A stretch of DNA of 64,000 nt. It comes from Caproiciproducens galactitolivorans (GTDB lineage: Bacteria > Bacillota > Clostridia > Oscillospirales > Acutalibacteraceae). The DNA is taken from contig NZ_SRMQ01000002.1 of NCBI RefSeq assembly GCF_004768785.1, forward strand, positions 124,001-188,000, read 5' to 3'. The first letter of the stretch is position 1, and every line of letters begins with the position of its first letter. Shown here piece by piece: positions 16,603 through 25,142 of the stretch. Under the pieces are notes generated by a model, which searched no databases, had not been told where the DNA came from, and saw nothing but the letters and a program-made list of their open reading frames with translations. Both the position numbers and the translations under genes were made by a program.

Positions 16603-17561
16603 GCGAACCTCTGGTAGTGGTGAAAGATCTGGTAAAAACCTTTGTTTCCTCAAAGGGCCTGCTTTCTCCCAAAAGATATGTGCACGCCGTTACGGACGTG
16701 TCGTTTACCATCCATCCGAAAGAAACCTTTGCGCTGGTCGGGGAATCCGGTTGCGGAAAGTCTACAACGGGACGCCTTGTTACGCGCCTGCTTCACCCGG
16801 ATGCGGGTCAGGTGATTTTTGACGGCACCGATATTACCAATTATACCGTTAATCAGATGCGTCCTTTAAGGAGCAACATGCAGATGGTGTTCCAGGATCC
16901 TTACGGCTCGCTGAATCCGCGTATTAAAATTGAGGATCTGGTGGCAGAGCCGCTGAAAATCCATACAAACCTCAGCGCCGAGGAAAGACGCAAGGTCGTT
17001 TATGAGCTTCTGGAGGTTGTCGGGCTGCGCACCGAGCACGCGGATCGGTATCCGCACGAGTTCTCCGGCGGGCAGCGCCAGCGCATCGGCATTGCGCGAG
17101 CTTTGTCCGTGCGCCCGAAGCTGATTGTGGCTGACGAACCGGTTTCCGCGCTGGATGTTTCCATTCAGGCGCAGGTTCTGAACCTTCTGAAGGAATTGCA
17201 GCAAAAATATGAGCTTACTTATCTTTTTATTTCCCATGATCTGAGCGTTGTGGAAATGATCGCGGATAAAATCGGCGTTATGTACCTGGGAAAACTGGTG
17301 GAATCCGCGCCCAAAGAGGAGCTATACAGCAATCCGTTGCACCCCTACACTAAGGCGCTCCTTTCTGCGGTACCGATTCCCGACCCGACGCATAAACGCA
17401 ACCGGATTATATTGAAAGGTGACCTGCCAAGCCCGGTATACCCGCCATCCGGCTGCATGTTCCATACACGGTGCCCCAACTGCACCGAACAGTGCAAGGT
17501 GGAAAAACCCGCCCTGCGCGAGGTATCGAAAGACCATTTTGTCGCCTGCCCCTATGTCTGA
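16599..17561 (+). CDS. Dipeptide/oligopeptide ABC transporter ATP-binding protein (DppF type)
   Basis: A 320-residue ATPase with Walker A GESGCGKST, signature FSGGQRQRIGIARAL, Walker B LIVADEPVSALD and a C-terminal oligo_HPY segment with HTRCPNCTEQC. It starts at an ATGA overlap with the DppD-type gene and has GAGG upstream. As in other family-5 importers it should form a heterodimer with the preceding ATPase. The gene runs to within 31 nt of the aminopeptidase gene. Confidence 0.92.
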   Translation: MSEPLVVVKDLVKTFVSSKGLLSPKRYVHAVTDVSFTIHPKETFALVGESGCGKSTTGRLVTRLLHPDAGQVIFDGTDITNYTVNQMRPLRSNMQMVFQDPYGSLNPRIKIEDLVAEPLKIHTNLSAEERRKVVYELLEVVGLRTEHADRYPHEFSGGQRQRIGIARALSVRPKLIVADEPVSALDVSIQAQVLNLLKELQQKYELTYLFISHDLSVVEMIADKIGVMYLGKLVESAPKEELYSNPLHPYTKALLSAVPIPDPTHKRNRIILKGDLPSPVYPPSGCMFHTRCPNCTEQCKVEKPALREVSKDHFVACPYV

Positions 17562-17592
17562 GGGTCGGCATTATAACGAATGTGAGGCTGTC

Positions 17593-19005
17593 ATGATGAA
17601 TATACAATACGAAGGTACCTGCCAGTCGCGGATTACCTTTGTTTATGAGGATTCGGATTTTCCCGACATAAAACAGGTGTTCAAGGGTGAGTTCCTGTCC
17701 AGCTTCCCACAGATCTGCAATGCGGGTCTTACGGTTTATATTGGGCTGGGAAAGAAGGAAGAGCTTACCCCCCGCAAGCTGATGGACGCCGTTTCCAAGG
17801 GCGTGCGGGAGATGAAGAAGTACAATCAGCGCGAAGCGCAGGTGGATCTTTCGCCCGTAATGGAAAAATTCGGGCTGCAAAGCGTGCGCTGCGCCGTTTT
17901 GGGCATTAAGCTGGGATTATATGAATACAACCCGTTCCGTTCCAACCGCAGGGAGGAAACTGGGCTTTATGTCCTGAAGGGAGTGGAAAAAACCGAAAAG
18001 GCGGAGCAAGCCCTGAAAAAAGCCACAAACCTTGCGGACAGCGTCCTTTACGCCAGGGAACTGGTGAACATGCCCGGAAACCTGCTTACACCGGAGCTTA
18101 TGGCGGAAAACATGGCGCGCGAGGCGGAAAAGCATGGCGTACAGGCGGAAATCCTGGATGCAAAGCAGGCGGAAGCCCTTGGTATGGGTGCATTTTTGGC
18201 GGTCGGCAACAGCAGCGGAAACCCGCCGAAGCTGATTGTCCTGCGCTACCTTGCGGACCCGGATTCGAAACAGAAAACCGCGCTGGTTGGGAAAGGCGTT
18301 ACCGTTGACACGGGCGGCTACTGCCTGAAAAGCTCGGGCTCCATGCTGGGCATCAAGGGCGACATGGCCGGCGGCGCGGCGGTTGCGGGTGCGGTTTTTG
18401 CCCTTGCCGCAAACAAAGTGAAAACGAATGTGGTGGCGGTCATTCCCGCCTGCGAAAACCGCATATCCAGCCGGAGCTTTGTCCCTGGGGACGTGATCCG
18501 CTCAATGTCTGCCAAAATGATTGAAATCCGCAATACGGACTGCGAAGGCAGGCTGATCCTTTCCGACGCGGTCACCTATGCCATCCGCAAGGAAGGGGCG
18601 ACAAGGGTTCTGGATATTGCGACGCTAACCGGCGCAGTCGTTGGTGCCCTGGGCTTTTCTACAGCGGGCGTATTGACGAACAGCGACGAATGGTGGGACG
18701 AGCTTTCCGCCGCCGCTAAAGTTTCCGGGGAGCAGTACTGGAGGCTTCCGATTTTCCCGGAATATGAGGACCTTCTTAAAAGCACAATTGCGGATATTAA
18801 GAATTTGGGCGAGGATTACTGTGGCACTATCACCGCCGGCTTGTTTATTAAAGCCTTCGCGGAAGGCCTGCCGTGGATTCATATTGATATTGCCGGCACG
18901 GCATGGGTGGATAAACCGGTCTTTGAGCATCAGGCGGTCGGCGCAACCGGCGCGGGCGTAACCACTCTGTATGATATGCTTGAAGGGGCGGGCCGCCGCA
19001 GCTGA
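17593..19005 (+). CDS. M17 leucyl aminopeptidase family protein
   Basis: A 470-residue cytosolic metallo-aminopeptidase that should trim N-terminal residues from imported peptides. All ligands of the two-metal centre of the family are visible: Lys234 and Asp239 in VGKGVTVDTGG, catalytic-type Lys246, Asp257 in IKGDMAGG, Asp316 and Glu318 plus Arg320 in NTDCEGRLILSDA. The usual NTDAEGRL signature has Cys in place of Ala. The upstream in-frame extension lies inside the ATPase gene, so I start at ATG 17593 (a second ATG follows at once), five bases after GAGG. Its position in the transporter operon supports a peptide substrate for the importer. Confidence 0.9.
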   Translation: MMNIQYEGTCQSRITFVYEDSDFPDIKQVFKGEFLSSFPQICNAGLTVYIGLGKKEELTPRKLMDAVSKGVREMKKYNQREAQVDLSPVMEKFGLQSVRCAVLGIKLGLYEYNPFRSNRREETGLYVLKGVEKTEKAEQALKKATNLADSVLYARELVNMPGNLLTPELMAENMAREAEKHGVQAEILDAKQAEALGMGAFLAVGNSSGNPPKLIVLRYLADPDSKQKTALVGKGVTVDTGGYCLKSSGSMLGIKGDMAGGAAVAGAVFALAANKVKTNVVAVIPACENRISSRSFVPGDVIRSMSAKMIEIRNTDCEGRLILSDAVTYAIRKEGATRVLDIATLTGAVVGALGFSTAGVLTNSDEWWDELSAAAKVSGEQYWRLPIFPEYEDLLKSTIADIKNLGEDYCGTITAGLFIKAFAEGLPWIHIDIAGTAWVDKPVFEHQAVGATGAGVTTLYDMLEGAGRRS

Positions 19006-19031
19006 AAATCGGATTAAAGGAGTTGCTGCAA

Positions 19032-20201
19032 GTGGACAATTCAGGAGCCCGGCTAGATAAATTTCTTATGAGAAAATCGAACCGGAAACTTGTCTTTTCG
19101 GCGATTCATAAGAAAGGCTCCATATCGCGCGTACAGATCGCGAACATGACGCATATGAGTCTGATGACGGTGGGACGTATTGTTGATGAACTGGTTGGTA
19201 TTGGAATTGTTGTTGAAGAAGAAAGCGGCGATACAACCTCAACCGTCGGCAGAAGGCCTAAGCTTCTTCATGTGGCTTCCGATCGTTTTCTGAGTGTCGG
19301 CGTGGAAATCGACCGCGATGGAATTTATGCGGGTGTCATCAATCTGTATGGTAGTGTGTTGCGGAAACTGGAATATAAATTTAATTGCAGCGGAGAATCC
19401 GCTGAAACCGTGCTGAAAAAAGTCAGTAAGCTTATAAAGCAGATTCTTTCCGAAAATCCGGAGCTTCCTGTTATTCCCGCGGTTGGCGTTGCCTGTCCGG
19501 GATTGATCGACGACGGCGTAATCCGGTTTTCCTCCCAGATGAAATGGAAAGACGTCCCCGCGGTGGAGCTCCTGCGGAAATATACCGGAATAAACGATGT
19601 TTTTATTGACAATGAAGTCAAGGCGCATGGCATGGCCGAGGACATGTTCGGTCTTGCCAAGAGCTATCGGAGCAGCGTTGTTCTCACGATGGGCTCCGGA
19701 ATCGGATCTTCCATTCTGATAAACCATAAGCTGTACCGTGGGAAACGCAACATGGCGGGGGAAATCGGGCATATTTGTATTAACCCGTACGGCAATATGT
19801 GCGAATGCGGGAAACGCGGCTGCCTGCAAACCTATATGGCGGACTGGGCTATCCTTCGGGAAGCCCGTATGGTACAGGAAGATATTACGTTGGAAGGCGT
19901 ATTCCGGGCCTACAGCGAGAAGAAGCCGTGGGCGGAGGAACTGATTGGCCGCGTAATGGAATATCTGTCGATTACAATCAGTATTCTTGCGAGCACCTAT
20001 TCGCCAGATATTATTATCCTTTGCGGGCGGCTGATTGAGGAGCACGAAGTGTTTCGGAATTTGATCGAAGAGCGGTACCGACATCCGGCTGAGGATTACC
20101 GGCCGGATCCCCTGGTGCTGGTCTCGGATTTGGGCCCCGACGGCACGATTGTGGGCGCGGGGACGCTTGCGTATTACAATATGTTGGATAAAATTTTATA
20201 A
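19032..20201 (+). CDS. ROK-family (NagC/XylR type) transcriptional regulator
   Basis: A 389-residue regulator with an N-terminal winged helix (SISRVQIANMTHMSLMTVGR) and a C-terminal ROK sugar-kinase-like domain. The zinc motif GNMCECGKRGCLQTY is present, with Gln where many members have Glu after GCL. I chose GTG 19032, nine bases after AAGGAG, over a TTG that directly abuts that site. It ends the family-5 ABC operon and is the likely binder of the inverted repeat over the operon promoter. ROK effectors are usually sugars, which is unusual next to a peptide-type importer. Confidence 0.88.
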   Translation: MDNSGARLDKFLMRKSNRKLVFSAIHKKGSISRVQIANMTHMSLMTVGRIVDELVGIGIVVEEESGDTTSTVGRRPKLLHVASDRFLSVGVEIDRDGIYAGVINLYGSVLRKLEYKFNCSGESAETVLKKVSKLIKQILSENPELPVIPAVGVACPGLIDDGVIRFSSQMKWKDVPAVELLRKYTGINDVFIDNEVKAHGMAEDMFGLAKSYRSSVVLTMGSGIGSSILINHKLYRGKRNMAGEIGHICINPYGNMCECGKRGCLQTYMADWAILREARMVQEDITLEGVFRAYSEKKPWAEELIGRVMEYLSITISILASTYSPDIIILCGRLIEEHEVFRNLIEERYRHPAEDYRPDPLVLVSDLGPDGTIVGAGTLAYYNMLDKIL

Positions 20202-20220
20202 ATTTGTAAATTTGTAGAAG

Positions 20221-20252
20221 AAAGCGCCGGCGCATATCGCGTCGGCGCTTTC
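20221..20252 (+). terminator. Terminator of the family-5 ABC operon
   Basis: AAAGCGCCG (20221-20229) and CGGCGCTTT (20243-20251) form a strong stem 19 nt after the ROK gene; the last bases of the arm form a short T-run. Confidence 0.8.
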
Positions 20253-20342
20253 CTGCGTCCAGCCTTTCTTTTTTCTTATTTCGCGGATATTCTTTCCCAT
20301 CCTTTGGTCGTAGTTAAAATCCATATGCGATAACTTCTATAT

Positions 20343-20597
20343 CTATGATTTTAAAATATCCTCATAAGCAACATTCAGAATTTCTTTCAAGCATTTTAAC
20401 TCGTCTATATATAAATGCCGAATACCTGTTTCGATTTTCGCAAGCGTTCCCCTTGAAATATCACATCCGTTGATTTGCATTTTTGCGGCAAGCTGCTCTT
20501 GAGTAAGATTTGCTTTATGTCGTAATTCTTTAATGTTTTGCCCTATCTTGTTATCTTGTTTGCTTGCACACACCTTTGTTCTAAATTGTAACATCAT
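20343..20597 (-). CDS. Small XRE-type helix-turn-helix regulator
   Basis: An 84-residue protein that is almost entirely a Cro/CI-type DNA-binding domain: IGQNIKELRHKANLTQEQLA, then the recognition helix region DISRGTLAKIETGIRHLYID. It probably binds DNA as a dimer and has no effector domain. No ribosome binding site is evident before the ATG, so the true start is uncertain and could be internal. It stands alone, convergent with the ROK operon, and just downstream of a 26-bp perfect inverted repeat. The target is unknown. Confidence 0.8.
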   Translation of the reverse strand: MMLQFRTKVCASKQDNKIGQNIKELRHKANLTQEQLAAKMQINGCDISRGTLAKIETGIRHLYIDELKCLKEILNVAYEDILKS

Positions 20598-20621
20598 TAT
20601 TAATTATTATATATAATTAAA

Positions 20622-20680
20622 CAGGCTATCGAAGAACCGCAGTTTTCGCAAGCTGAAAACTGCGGTTCTTCGATAGCCTG
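20622..20680. repeat. Perfect 26-bp inverted repeat with 7-base loop
   Basis: Arms 20622-20647 and 20655-20680 are exact reverse complements around GCAAGCT. There is no T-run on either side, unlike a simple terminator. It lies between the SGNH hydrolase stop and the XRE gene. A second small hairpin (GCGTC/GACGC, 20689-20703) is adjacent. It may be a palindromic element or a bidirectional terminator. Confidence 0.8.
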
Positions 20681-20731
20681 CGGTGGCTGCGTCGTTAAGA
20701 CGCGGCCGCCGTGCTAGCTTTCCATTCTATT

Positions 20732-21370
20732 TTATCCGTCGGGGTAAATTTCGTGGATTTTTTCGGCGATCCGTTCCGCCATCCGGCGGTGGCCTTTCTG
20801 GGTATAATGCAGGCCGTCTTCCCGCCCGATTTCAATTTCCTGCCCCGGGTCCAGAAAGAAAATACCATTCCTGCTTGCGACCTGCCGATATTCTTCCGCC
20901 AGAAGCCGGCTGTTTCCGATGCCGTCGCCGAATAGCATCCGCCATTCGCGGCTTCCGATATCCAGAATGGGCACCGGTGCGGCCAAAAGCACCTGCGGGG
21001 CGGCCCCGCCAGCACCGGCGTCTGATTTCAAAATGGTTTTCACCAGATTTTCCATTCCATAGGCAATGTCGCAGACGGAGAGGGAGAACCGCTTTTTCAA
21101 ATCGTTTGTCCCCAGCATGATGATGACCAGATCCAGCGGCTTGTGGCTGTCAAGGCAGGGGAGAAGATAGGTTTTTCCGTTTTTGAATTCCTCGATCGGG
21201 TCGTCCCAAACCGTGGTCCTGCCGCCCAGCCCCTCCTCAATCACATACCATTCGCTTCCGAGAAGCTTTTGCAGGACGCCCGTCCAGCGGACATCCCGCG
21301 GGAATCTTCCGGTCATGCCGGGTATCATCCCGTAAGTATTGGAATCTCCGTAGCAAAGCACATTTCGCAA
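20732..21370 (-). CDS. SGNH/GDSL-family hydrolase
   Basis: A roughly 212-residue cytoplasmic serine esterase-like protein. Block I is LCYGDSNTYG with the catalytic Ser, block III is IIMLGTNDL, and the C-terminal Asp-His pair is in DGLHYTQKGH. The start could be TTG 21370, eight bases after GGGAGGG, giving the typical beginning MRNVLCYGDSN, or ATG 21391, which has a poorly spaced AAGGA. It is the last gene after the nucleotidyltransferase and phosphotransferase, so it may deacetylate or de-esterify a sugar in that pathway, though this is only suggested by the position. Confidence 0.85.
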   Translation of the reverse strand: MRNVLCYGDSNTYGMIPGMTGRFPRDVRWTGVLQKLLGSEWYVIEEGLGGRTTVWDDPIEEFKNGKTYLLPCLDSHKPLDLVIIMLGTNDLKKRFSLSVCDIAYGMENLVKTILKSDAGAGGAAPQVLLAAPVPILDIGSREWRMLFGDGIGNSRLLAEEYRQVASRNGIFFLDPGQEIEIGREDGLHYTQKGHRRMAERIAEKIHEIYPDG

Positions 21371-21399
21371 TGCGGCTTCCCTCCCGTCCATCTGTCCTT

Positions 21400-22515
21400 C
21401 TACTTGTTCCGATGTTTCTTAACAATATCAAACATGGCGTCCCATTTTTCCTCCATGTCCTGAACCAGTTTAAACTGGGTGCGGGCGCGATCCAGATTTT
21501 GGTTGGGATGCGCCGTTTTAAAGTAAATATCTCCCGCAAGGTAATCCGTAAGGAAGCGGATACCGCATTCCAGCGTGAGCATCTTCGCGCCCACGGGCAG
21601 GTTGTCAATTTCCGCGTCGGTCAGCACTTTCCCGGCAACTTCCAAGTATCCCTGTGTGTATGCTTCAAATAAGTCCAGGTCAAAATTCACTTTCGATAAA
21701 TCCGGTTCATCCTCGGCCGCCGTGCTTGCGCCGAAGCGGATGGAATCGCCGAAATCGTTCAGGGACAACCCCGGCATAACGGTGTCGAGGTCAATTACGC
21801 AGATCCCAAGACCGGTGCCGGCGTCGATCAACACGTTGTTTAGCTTGGTATCGTTATGGGTTACGCGCAGGGGAAGCTTGCCCTGCGCCTGCAAATCCAC
21901 CAATACATGCGTGAATTCCTCGCGTTCCAGGACAAAATCGATTTCCTTCCGGACTTTGTCGGCGCGCCCTTTTTTGTCCGCCTGAAGCGCTTCCTGAAAC
22001 TGAAGGATGCGGTTGGGTGTATTGTGGAATAGTGGTATGGTTTCGTGCAGCGTTTCCGCCGGGTAATCCGCCAGCAGAAGCTGGAACCGCCCGAAAGAGC
22101 GTGCGGATTCGTAGAAGTCCGCTTTGTTCCTGGCCCTTTGAAGCGTGACCGTGTTCTCAATAAACAGATATGCGCGCCAGTAGCCGCCTTGTTCATCCAC
22201 ATAATAATAGGAGCCGTCCACGGTGGGAATGAGATTTAGCGTTTCGCGCTTCGGGTCGCCGCCCGCTTTTGTAATTGCGCTGTGAAGGTAACGGGTGACC
22301 CCGACCACGTTTTCCATTAATTCCACAGGATTGCAAAATACATCCGTATTAATCCTTTGGAGGATGTAACGGTTTATGTGTTCATCCATTTGAAAAATAA
22401 CGGAATACGTGTCGTTGATATGGCCGCTTCCGTATGGAAGCAGTCCGACAAACTGGCCATCAAATTGAAATTTTTCCACAATTGAAGGAAAAAGTGCTTT
22501 GTTTACTGGTTTCAT
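21400..22515 (-). CDS. Phosphotransferase-family kinase, N-acetylhexosamine 1-kinase-like
   Basis: A 371-residue kinase of the aminoglycoside phosphotransferase/choline kinase fold. The catalytic loop is VTHNDTKLNNVLID and the metal-binding DFG-like segment is VIDLDTVMPG. Length and layout, including GSGHINDTY near the N-terminus, resemble bifidobacterial NahK (LnpB), which makes HexNAc-1-phosphate from GlcNAc or GalNAc. The gene begins at an ATGA overlap with a nucleotidyltransferase, matching the NahK-uridylyltransferase pairing of the lacto-N-biose route, but no lacto-N-biose phosphorylase is nearby. The substrate is therefore an inference. Confidence 0.82.
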   Translation of the reverse strand: MKPVNKALFPSIVEKFQFDGQFVGLLPYGSGHINDTYSVIFQMDEHINRYILQRINTDVFCNPVELMENVVGVTRYLHSAITKAGGDPKRETLNLIPTVDGSYYYVDEQGGYWRAYLFIENTVTLQRARNKADFYESARSFGRFQLLLADYPAETLHETIPLFHNTPNRILQFQEALQADKKGRADKVRKEIDFVLEREEFTHVLVDLQAQGKLPLRVTHNDTKLNNVLIDAGTGLGICVIDLDTVMPGLSLNDFGDSIRFGASTAAEDEPDLSKVNFDLDLFEAYTQGYLEVAGKVLTDAEIDNLPVGAKMLTLECGIRFLTDYLAGDIYFKTAHPNQNLDRARTQFKLVQDMEEKWDAMFDIVKKHRNK

Positions 22516-23441
22516 TCCCTGCCCTCCCAAAGTTTTGCGGGATAAATTCCCTGTCTTCTCATTTTGCGTATGGCCTCCACGACCACCGGCTTATCCTCCC
22601 GGTAGGTAACGCCGTACCATTTGTCCAGGGAGTTTAGCACCTTGACGGTTGCTTTTTTGCCGACAAGCAGCTCATTTACCACGGAGGGGAGGAAGAATTC
22701 CGCTTTCTTGGGGTCTTCCTTATAAGCCCGGTCCAGAAACACGGGGAAGCGTGCGTCGATTTCCTCCAGGATGCTTTCGGAGAATCCCCACAGGTTCATG
22801 GAAACGGTGCTGCCCTCCGGAATTGTAACCCAAGTTTTGCCGTCGTCTTCCGTATACTGCGTAAGGCCGCCGCGCTTTTCAATATGGGTGCGTTCGTGTA
22901 TATCCGTTAGGAATCCGTCCGGGGAAGTAACGCATACACCGCGCGCCACATGGCCGTAATCCGTAAGGGTGTTTTCCAGCGTATAACCCACCATGGCGTA
23001 GCGGTAATATTCGTCATCCCTGCTGTAAAGCAAAAAGTTGTACATCAGCGAAAAGGCGTCCCGCCCGTAGTAGTCGTCCGCGTTGATTACGGCGAACGGG
23101 GCGTCGATCAGCCCTTTGCAGCAAAGGATGGCGTGTGCGGTGCCCCATGGCTTTATGCGCCCTTCCGGCACGCGGTAGCCTTCTGGCAGCACGTCAACCT
23201 CTTGGTATGCATATTTCACGTCCATGATTTTGGACATCCGGTCGCCGATAATTTCCTTAAAATCCGCTTCGATGGATTTCTTTATAATAAAGACCGCTTT
23301 TTTAAAACCGGCTTTCACCGCGTCAAAAAGGGAAAAATCAATGATGATTTCTCCGTTGTCGCCGACAGGATCAATTTGCTTCGGGCCGCCGTATCTGCTC
23401 CCCATTCCTGCGGCCATTACAACGAGTACAGGTTCTTTCAT
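22512..23441 (-). CDS. Sugar-phosphate nucleotidyltransferase
   Basis: A 309-residue enzyme with the nucleotidyltransferase signature VVMAAGMGSRYGGPKQ at 7-22, substrate-site segments KPWGTAHAILCCK and the metal-binding INADDYYG. It should join a sugar-1-phosphate to UTP or another NTP. Coupled by an ATGA overlap to a NahK-like kinase, it is probably the step making UDP-HexNAc from salvaged HexNAc. The start ATG 23441 is nine bases after AAGGAG; the longer upstream reading frame is non-coding leader that holds a TTGTGCAA direct repeat. Nucleotide and sugar specificity are not proven. Confidence 0.85.
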   Translation of the reverse strand: MKEPVLVVMAAGMGSRYGGPKQIDPVGDNGEIIIDFSLFDAVKAGFKKAVFIIKKSIEADFKEIIGDRMSKIMDVKYAYQEVDVLPEGYRVPEGRIKPWGTAHAILCCKGLIDAPFAVINADDYYGRDAFSLMYNFLLYSRDDEYYRYAMVGYTLENTLTDYGHVARGVCVTSPDGFLTDIHERTHIEKRGGLTQYTEDDGKTWVTIPEGSTVSMNLWGFSESILEEIDARFPVFLDRAYKEDPKKAEFFLPSVVNELLVGKKATVKVLNSLDKWYGVTYREDKPVVVEAIRKMRRQGIYPAKLWEGRE

Positions 23442-23532
23442 TTTGCATTGCTCCTTTTTGATCGGTTTTTTCTTGTATCTATGCTTTATTGTAGACGAAC
23501 GCAATTTATAAATAAATGTCTTTTTATTCACA

Positions 23533-23563
23533 ATTTTTGCACAAAAAATGATTTTTGCACAAA
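23533..23563 (-). promoter_or_regulatory. TTGTGCAA direct repeat, AraC-type site (kinase operon)
   Basis: On the minus strand TTTGTGCAAAAAT occurs twice (23563-23551 and 23545-23533) with an exact 18-bp period, upstream of the nucleotidyltransferase. The TTGTGCAA core and the period match the site at 24961-24991, so one regulator, likely the AraC protein at 23714, should bind both. Confidence 0.65.
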
Positions 23564-23670
23564 CAGTCATGCTTCCCGCCTCCTGCACAACGGAAAATCG
23601 AAATCCATCTTTGTGCCGAAAAGGGGAACGTAATAGGGGGGCTGCGCCTTTTTGAATGATAAAATAAAGA

Positions 23671-23698
23671 ATCCCGTCCGCAACCTGTCGGACGGGAT
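23671..23698 (-). terminator. Terminator of the AraC regulator gene
   Basis: ATCCCGTCCG (23671-23680) and CGGACGGGAT (23689-23698) pair perfectly, followed on the minus strand by TCTTTATTTTAT. It begins 15 nt after the regulator stop codon. Confidence 0.75.
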
Positions 23699-23713
23699 AC
23701 GCTTTCTGCCTTC

Positions 23714-24628
23714 TTATTCGAAACGGGGTAGACGGCCCTTCTGATTGTCCGTCACCAGCTTGACGGAGGAGGAGTATTCCGAAGGGGTCATGCCGGTTAC
23801 TTTTTTAAAATGGCGTGAAAAATAATGGATGGACGAATAGCCAAGCTCATTGGCGATTTCGGTGAAATTCTTTGATCCTTCCCGGATGTACTGCTTTGCA
23901 AAATCCACTTTCATGCGGCCGAAATATTCCATAACGCCGCCGCCGGTTTTCTCGCGGAAAACCTTCTGTAAAAAAGAACAGCCGCACATATTGTCCCGGC
24001 AAACGTCATTTAGGGTGATTTTGTTGTGGATATTCTTGTTCAGATACGCAACAATTTTTGTAAAGGTATCCAGATCCGCTTTTTCGCGTATGGTGGAGGA
24101 TACCCGTTCTTCGCCGGTGCCGCCCGTGCGGATGAGATTGATCAGAATCAGCTCCAGACAGGCCCGGATCACCTGCTCCGAAGCAAAATTGCCTGTTTCG
24201 CTGCGTTCCAGCATTTTCGTGTCGGGGTCGTCCAGCGGGGAGGAAAAAGCGGAAGATGCCTCCTCGATCAATCGGCCCAGCAGGACGCGTTCGGTATCGC
24301 CCATTCGTAAAATTTTATTTTCGAAAAAATGCATGGCACGGGAAGTGCATTTAAAGGAAACCACGACCAGATTGGGTGCGACGATGCCGTTTGCGCTCAG
24401 GCTGTGGAATTCATAAGGTTTGTGAAAGATGATGTCCCCTTTTTTCAAGACATAGTTGGTTTCGCCGGCGGTCACGTCCACCAGCCCCTTGTCCACATAC
24501 AAGAATTCCCAGAAATCGTGGGCTTCTCCCGGAAAATAAAAATTACTGGTGTATTCAAAATAATGAACGGTCATCAACTCATCGATGACGATCTCCTGTT
24601 TCAGCTTGGTACCAACGAATTGTGTCAT
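23714..24628 (-). CDS. AraC-family transcriptional regulator
   Basis: A 304-residue regulator with an N-terminal cupin sensing domain (HDFWEFLYVDKGLVDV; GDIIFHKPYEFHSL) and two C-terminal helix-turn-helix motifs (TLNDVCRDNMCGCSFLQKVF and TEIANELGYSSIHYFSRHF). This layout is typical of sugar-responsive activators. It sits between a HexNAc-kinase-like operon and a sugar ABC operon, and an identical TTGTGCAA direct repeat precedes each, which suggests it controls both. The ATG has AAGGAG upstream. The predicted -10 box (TATAAT, 24713-24708) is about 80 nt from the start. Confidence 0.92.
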   Translation of the reverse strand: MTQFVGTKLKQEIVIDELMTVHYFEYTSNFYFPGEAHDFWEFLYVDKGLVDVTAGETNYVLKKGDIIFHKPYEFHSLSANGIVAPNLVVVSFKCTSRAMHFFENKILRMGDTERVLLGRLIEEASSAFSSPLDDPDTKMLERSETGNFASEQVIRACLELILINLIRTGGTGEERVSSTIREKADLDTFTKIVAYLNKNIHNKITLNDVCRDNMCGCSFLQKVFREKTGGGVMEYFGRMKVDFAKQYIREGSKNFTEIANELGYSSIHYFSRHFKKVTGMTPSEYSSSVKLVTDNQKGRLPRFE

Positions 24629-25142
24629 TTTTCGCTCCTTATCTGCGCCAGTTGGGGCAATATACCCCCATTTTTTATACTCCTGCTATTTAATTTCATG
24701 TAATTTTATTATACCTTATTTTTTCGGGAAATCATATTAAAAATCGAGAATTTTAATACATTTGCCATTTTACGTATGAAATTTATACAATCCGTTGCGA
24801 TCGGTTGACAATGAAAAACCAGCGCGGAAATAGTAAGGACGTAAATTTGGATGAACCGGTATTTTTTGGCTTCTTGCCTTGTGCCCCGGCTTAGCAGCAG
24901 GGGAGTATCAGGACGTTTGCGTGTATGATTTTTTTTCTTATTTGCGGTTATAAACGATCAATTGTGCAAGTTTGATTGATTGTGCAAATTTTATGCTAAA
25001 AATTCTAAATCAATATTGTGTTAAAGCCCTTAAAATAAAGGCATTGGACGGCGAATTGGATAAAAAACAAGGAGTAGCATTCGTTTTATTAGTCAATATG
25101 TAATCACTTGAATCTGAAAATCTATAATTAGGAGGTTTGAAA
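24629..25142. other. Intergenic regulatory region between AraC regulator and sugar ABC operon
   Basis: About 510 nt without a supported gene. It holds a minus-strand TATAAT (24713-24708) for the regulator, a plus-strand TTGACA at 24805-24810 without a good partner, the paired AraC-type sites at 24961-24991, and a -10-like TATGCT at 24992. The long leader to the ATG at 25143 has no recognised RNA structure. Confidence 0.5.
24961..24991 (+). promoter_or_regulatory. TTGTGCAA direct repeat, AraC-type site (transporter operon)
   Basis: ATTGTGCAAGTTT (24961-24973) and ATTGTGCAAATTT (24979-24991) are direct repeats with 18-bp period. They end immediately before TATGCT (24992-24997), so they would cover a -35 region, the usual place for an AraC-type activator. 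Confidence 0.65.

Noticed and set aside
24805-24833. TTGACA as a promoter for the sugar ABC operon
   Set aside because: At 17-nt spacing the -10 position reads AAATAG, and the AraC-type repeats lie further downstream next to a better -10 box.
24993-25103. 36-codon frame starting in the AraC-controlled promoter
   Set aside because: The ATG overlaps the -10 box and has no ribosome binding site; AT-rich chance frame.
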